A stretch of DNA of 64,000 nt from positions 1-64,000 of the forward strand of contig NZ_ALOU01000050.1 of NCBI RefSeq assembly GCF_000292345.1. The letters run 5' to 3'. The position numbers were made by a program, and so were the translations under genes. How positions within the stretch are numbered: the first letter of the stretch is position 1; each line of letters starts with the position of its first letter. The notes under the pieces are model-generated. The model was not told where the DNA came from, made no database searches, and saw only the letters and a program-made list of their open reading frames with translations. The stretch is from Cupriavidus sp. BIS7. GTDB lineage: Bacteria; Pseudomonadota; Gammaproteobacteria; Burkholderiales; Burkholderiaceae. This document shows, one piece after another, positions 62,648-64,000 of the stretch.

Positions 62648-63652
62648 ATGCCAGAAACTGTCCGTGACTCAGGCCAGCGGCCCACCCTGCGGTCCACGCT
62701 GCCAGGGATCCTCCTCGTCGTCGCCATCGCTTTGCCGGCAACGCTGCTCGGCAAGCTGGTTCCCCTGCTCGGTGGGGCCGTAATGGGCATGCTGCTGGGA
62801 CTCCTGTGCCGCGCCCTCATCAAACCGGGGGTGCAATACAAGCAGGGCATCCAGTTCGCTTCAAAGCAGTTGTTGCAATACTCGATTGTGGGGTTGGGCT
62901 TCAGTCTGCCGCTGCACGAGGTCGTCCGTACCGGGCTGACGTCGCTGCCCATCTCGCTGGTCACGCTGGCCGTGGCCTTCGTCGTTGCCGTTGTCGTTGG
63001 CCGACTGCTGCGAATCCCCGAGAAACTCAAGATCCTGATCGGCGCTGGCACGGCCATTTGTGGCGGCTCGGCGATCGCGGCCATCTCGCCCGTTCTGCAA
63101 CCGGACGATCACGACATGACGTACGCGCTGTCGACCATCTTCATGTTCAATGTCGTGGCGGTCATCATCTTCCCCATCCTTGGGAAGCTCTTCGGCATGT
63201 CCGATGTCGGATTCGGCATGTGGGCCGGCACTGCGATCAACGACACGTCTTCCGTCGTGGCAGCCGGCTACGCCTGGAGTTCGGCCGCAGGGGAGTACGC
63301 GACAATCGTCAAGCTGACGCGCGCCATGATGATCATACCGGTCACGCTGGTCATCGCGCTGGTCTGCCAGCGCAACCAGCCTGGCGGCTCGATGCGCCGC
63401 GTGATTCCCTGGTTCATCGTCCTCTTTGTCCTGGCATCGGCCGTCAACGAATGGCTGCCGTCCGGCCTGACGAATGCGATCCGCATGCTGGCTCCCTTTC
63501 TTGTCGTCGGTGCCCTGACTGGCATAGGCCTGAGCACCGACATCGGCAGGCTGAGGCGCGCAGGCGCGCGGCCCTTGCTGCTCGGCCTGATCGTATGGGT
63601 AAGCGTCGCCGTTAGCAGCCTGGTCATGCAGCACGTGGCCGGTCTGGTCTGA
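62648..63652 (+). CDS. YeiH/UPF0324-family transporter
   Basis: A protein of 334 residues with about 10 transmembrane segments. The family pattern is visible: GIQFASKQLLQYSIVGLGFS, LLRIPEKLKILIGAGTAICG, GSAIAAISPVLQPDDHDMTY and FGMWAGTAINDTSSVVAAGY. YeiH-type proteins are thought to export sulfur compounds or other anions; direct evidence is limited. It stands alone, 72 bases after the small membrane protein gene. Confidence 0.87.
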   Translation: MPETVRDSGQRPTLRSTLPGILLVVAIALPATLLGKLVPLLGGAVMGMLLGLLCRALIKPGVQYKQGIQFASKQLLQYSIVGLGFSLPLHEVVRTGLTSLPISLVTLAVAFVVAVVVGRLLRIPEKLKILIGAGTAICGGSAIAAISPVLQPDDHDMTYALSTIFMFNVVAVIIFPILGKLFGMSDVGFGMWAGTAINDTSSVVAAGYAWSSAAGEYATIVKLTRAMMIIPVTLVIALVCQRNQPGGSMRRVIPWFIVLFVLASAVNEWLPSGLTNAIRMLAPFLVVGALTGIGLSTDIGRLRRAGARPLLLGLIVWVSVAVSSLVMQHVAGLV

Positions 63653-63803
63653 AATCGCGGAAGCTGTCTGACACTACAGCCAGCCATCAGCGCCGGAACT
63701 GACAATACGGAAGCGTTCCTCGGGCGATGGCTGCCGACACAGCGCCTGATGGTCGCCGTCCGGATCGCGGGTTGATACTGAGTTCATCGACGACATCGAT
63801 CGC

Positions 63804-63809
63804 TATAAT
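63804..63809 (+). promoter_or_regulatory. possible -10 element before leuA
   Basis: A perfect TATAAT at 63804-63809 lies about 100 bases before the leuA start. No convincing -35 box is found at 16-18 bases, so it is tentative. Confidence 0.4.
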
Positions 63810-63908
63810 CGCGGACGTCGGGTTGCTGCGATCCAGCATTCCGGCAGGCAGGAAGGGTTACCACCCGTTCCCTGATTAGTGCAGTGGCCGTTCCCACAGG
63901 AGACAGGC

Positions 63909-64000
63909 TTGACAGACAAACTCATCATTTTCGACACTACCCTCCGCGATGGAGAGCAATCGCCCGGTGCGTCGATGACAAGAGAAGAGAAACTCCGCAT
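63909..64000 (+). CDS. leuA: 2-isopropylmalate synthase, 5' end
   Basis: The first 30 codons read [20 protein letters not shown] and then [10 protein letters not shown], the conserved N-terminus of 2-isopropylmalate synthase, with the metal-site motif DTTLRDGEQ. The start is a TTG at 63909 with AGGAGA five bases upstream. The enzyme condenses acetyl-CoA with 2-ketoisovalerate in leucine synthesis. The gene continues beyond the window, and homocitrate synthase-like paralogues share this end, so the name rests on few residues. Confidence 0.82.
   Translation, partial: MTDKLIIFDTTLRDGEQSPGASMTREEKLR

Noticed and set aside
1..64000. CRISPR arrays, tRNA genes, insertion sequences or prophage
   Set aside because: I looked for regularly spaced repeats, tRNA-like folds and transposase or integrase motifs and recognised none; a dedicated tRNA and IS search would settle this.

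Overview
The window reads as a chromosomal stretch of a motile, metabolically versatile betaproteobacterium. The high GC, the Bug-type binding protein, two beta-keto acid cleavage enzymes, an Omp32-like porin and the fli gene order suggest the Burkholderiaceae, most likely Cupriavidus or a close relative (inference; no 16S is present). I recognised no tRNA, rRNA, CRISPR, transposase or phage gene.

Layout. 0.1-6.5 kb: a sugar-acid pair (RraA-like protein and L-arabinonate-type dehydratase), an orphan HipB-like regulator, an SLC13 transporter, alkB, and a toxin-antitoxin pair (excisionase-type antitoxin, PIN toxin). Two related GC-rich palindromic repeats lie at 1-113 and about 6.6-6.74 kb. 6.7-14.3 kb: fliK-J-I-H-G-F divergent from fliE. 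14.3-18.8 kb: a glycosylation island with a TPR/O-GlcNAc-transferase-type protein, rfbF and rfbG, flanked by two gene remnants. 18.9-25.3 kb: a late flagellar block (flaG-fliD-fliS-fliT-second fliK-FlhB C-domain protein, fliC with a sigma-28 promoter, and a divergent Hfq-like protein). 25.7-25.94 kb: a candidate small RNA with its own promoter, operator-like repeats and terminator. 26.2-36.4 kb: two chemoreceptors enclosing a second sugar block (C-methyltransferase, RmlC-like cupin, FkbM methyltransferase, SDR reductase, acyltransferase) and a DHA2 drug-efflux protein. 36.4-43.3 kb: a SerC-like aminotransferase with a TPR/ATP-grasp protein, then a GbsR-regulated cyanide-insensitive-type bd oxidase operon followed by a DUF2236 oxygenase. 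43.5-48.5 kb: galactarate/talarate catabolism with a divergent LacI-type regulator and twin operators. 48.6-62.1 kb: a catabolic region with a porin, TetR regulator, two-component flavin monooxygenase, MHS transporter, two NTF2-like proteins, FAH-family hydrolase, extradiol dioxygenase, BKACE, ACMSD-like amidohydrolase, MFS transporter and a second BKACE. 62.3-64 kb: a small membrane protein, a YeiH-type transporter and the 5' end of leuA.

How the genes work together. The two sugar blocks look like one pathway split by flagellar genes: RfbF and RfbG make CDP-4-keto-6-deoxyglucose, and the second block could C-methylate, epimerise, reduce and acylate it. No 3-dehydratase (RfbH) is present, so a 3-C-methyl-6-deoxyhexose is the natural prediction. 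The TPR/OGT protein would attach it to flagellin. A remnant of the acyltransferase beside the OGT gene, and a probable frameshifted rmlC start after rfbG, suggest that the locus was rearranged.

In the catabolic region a 29-bp motif recurs upstream of the porin, the monooxygenase operon and the amidohydrolase, always in the same orientation to the gene, with a weaker copy before the second BKACE. This points to one regulon for an unidentified, probably aromatic, substrate.
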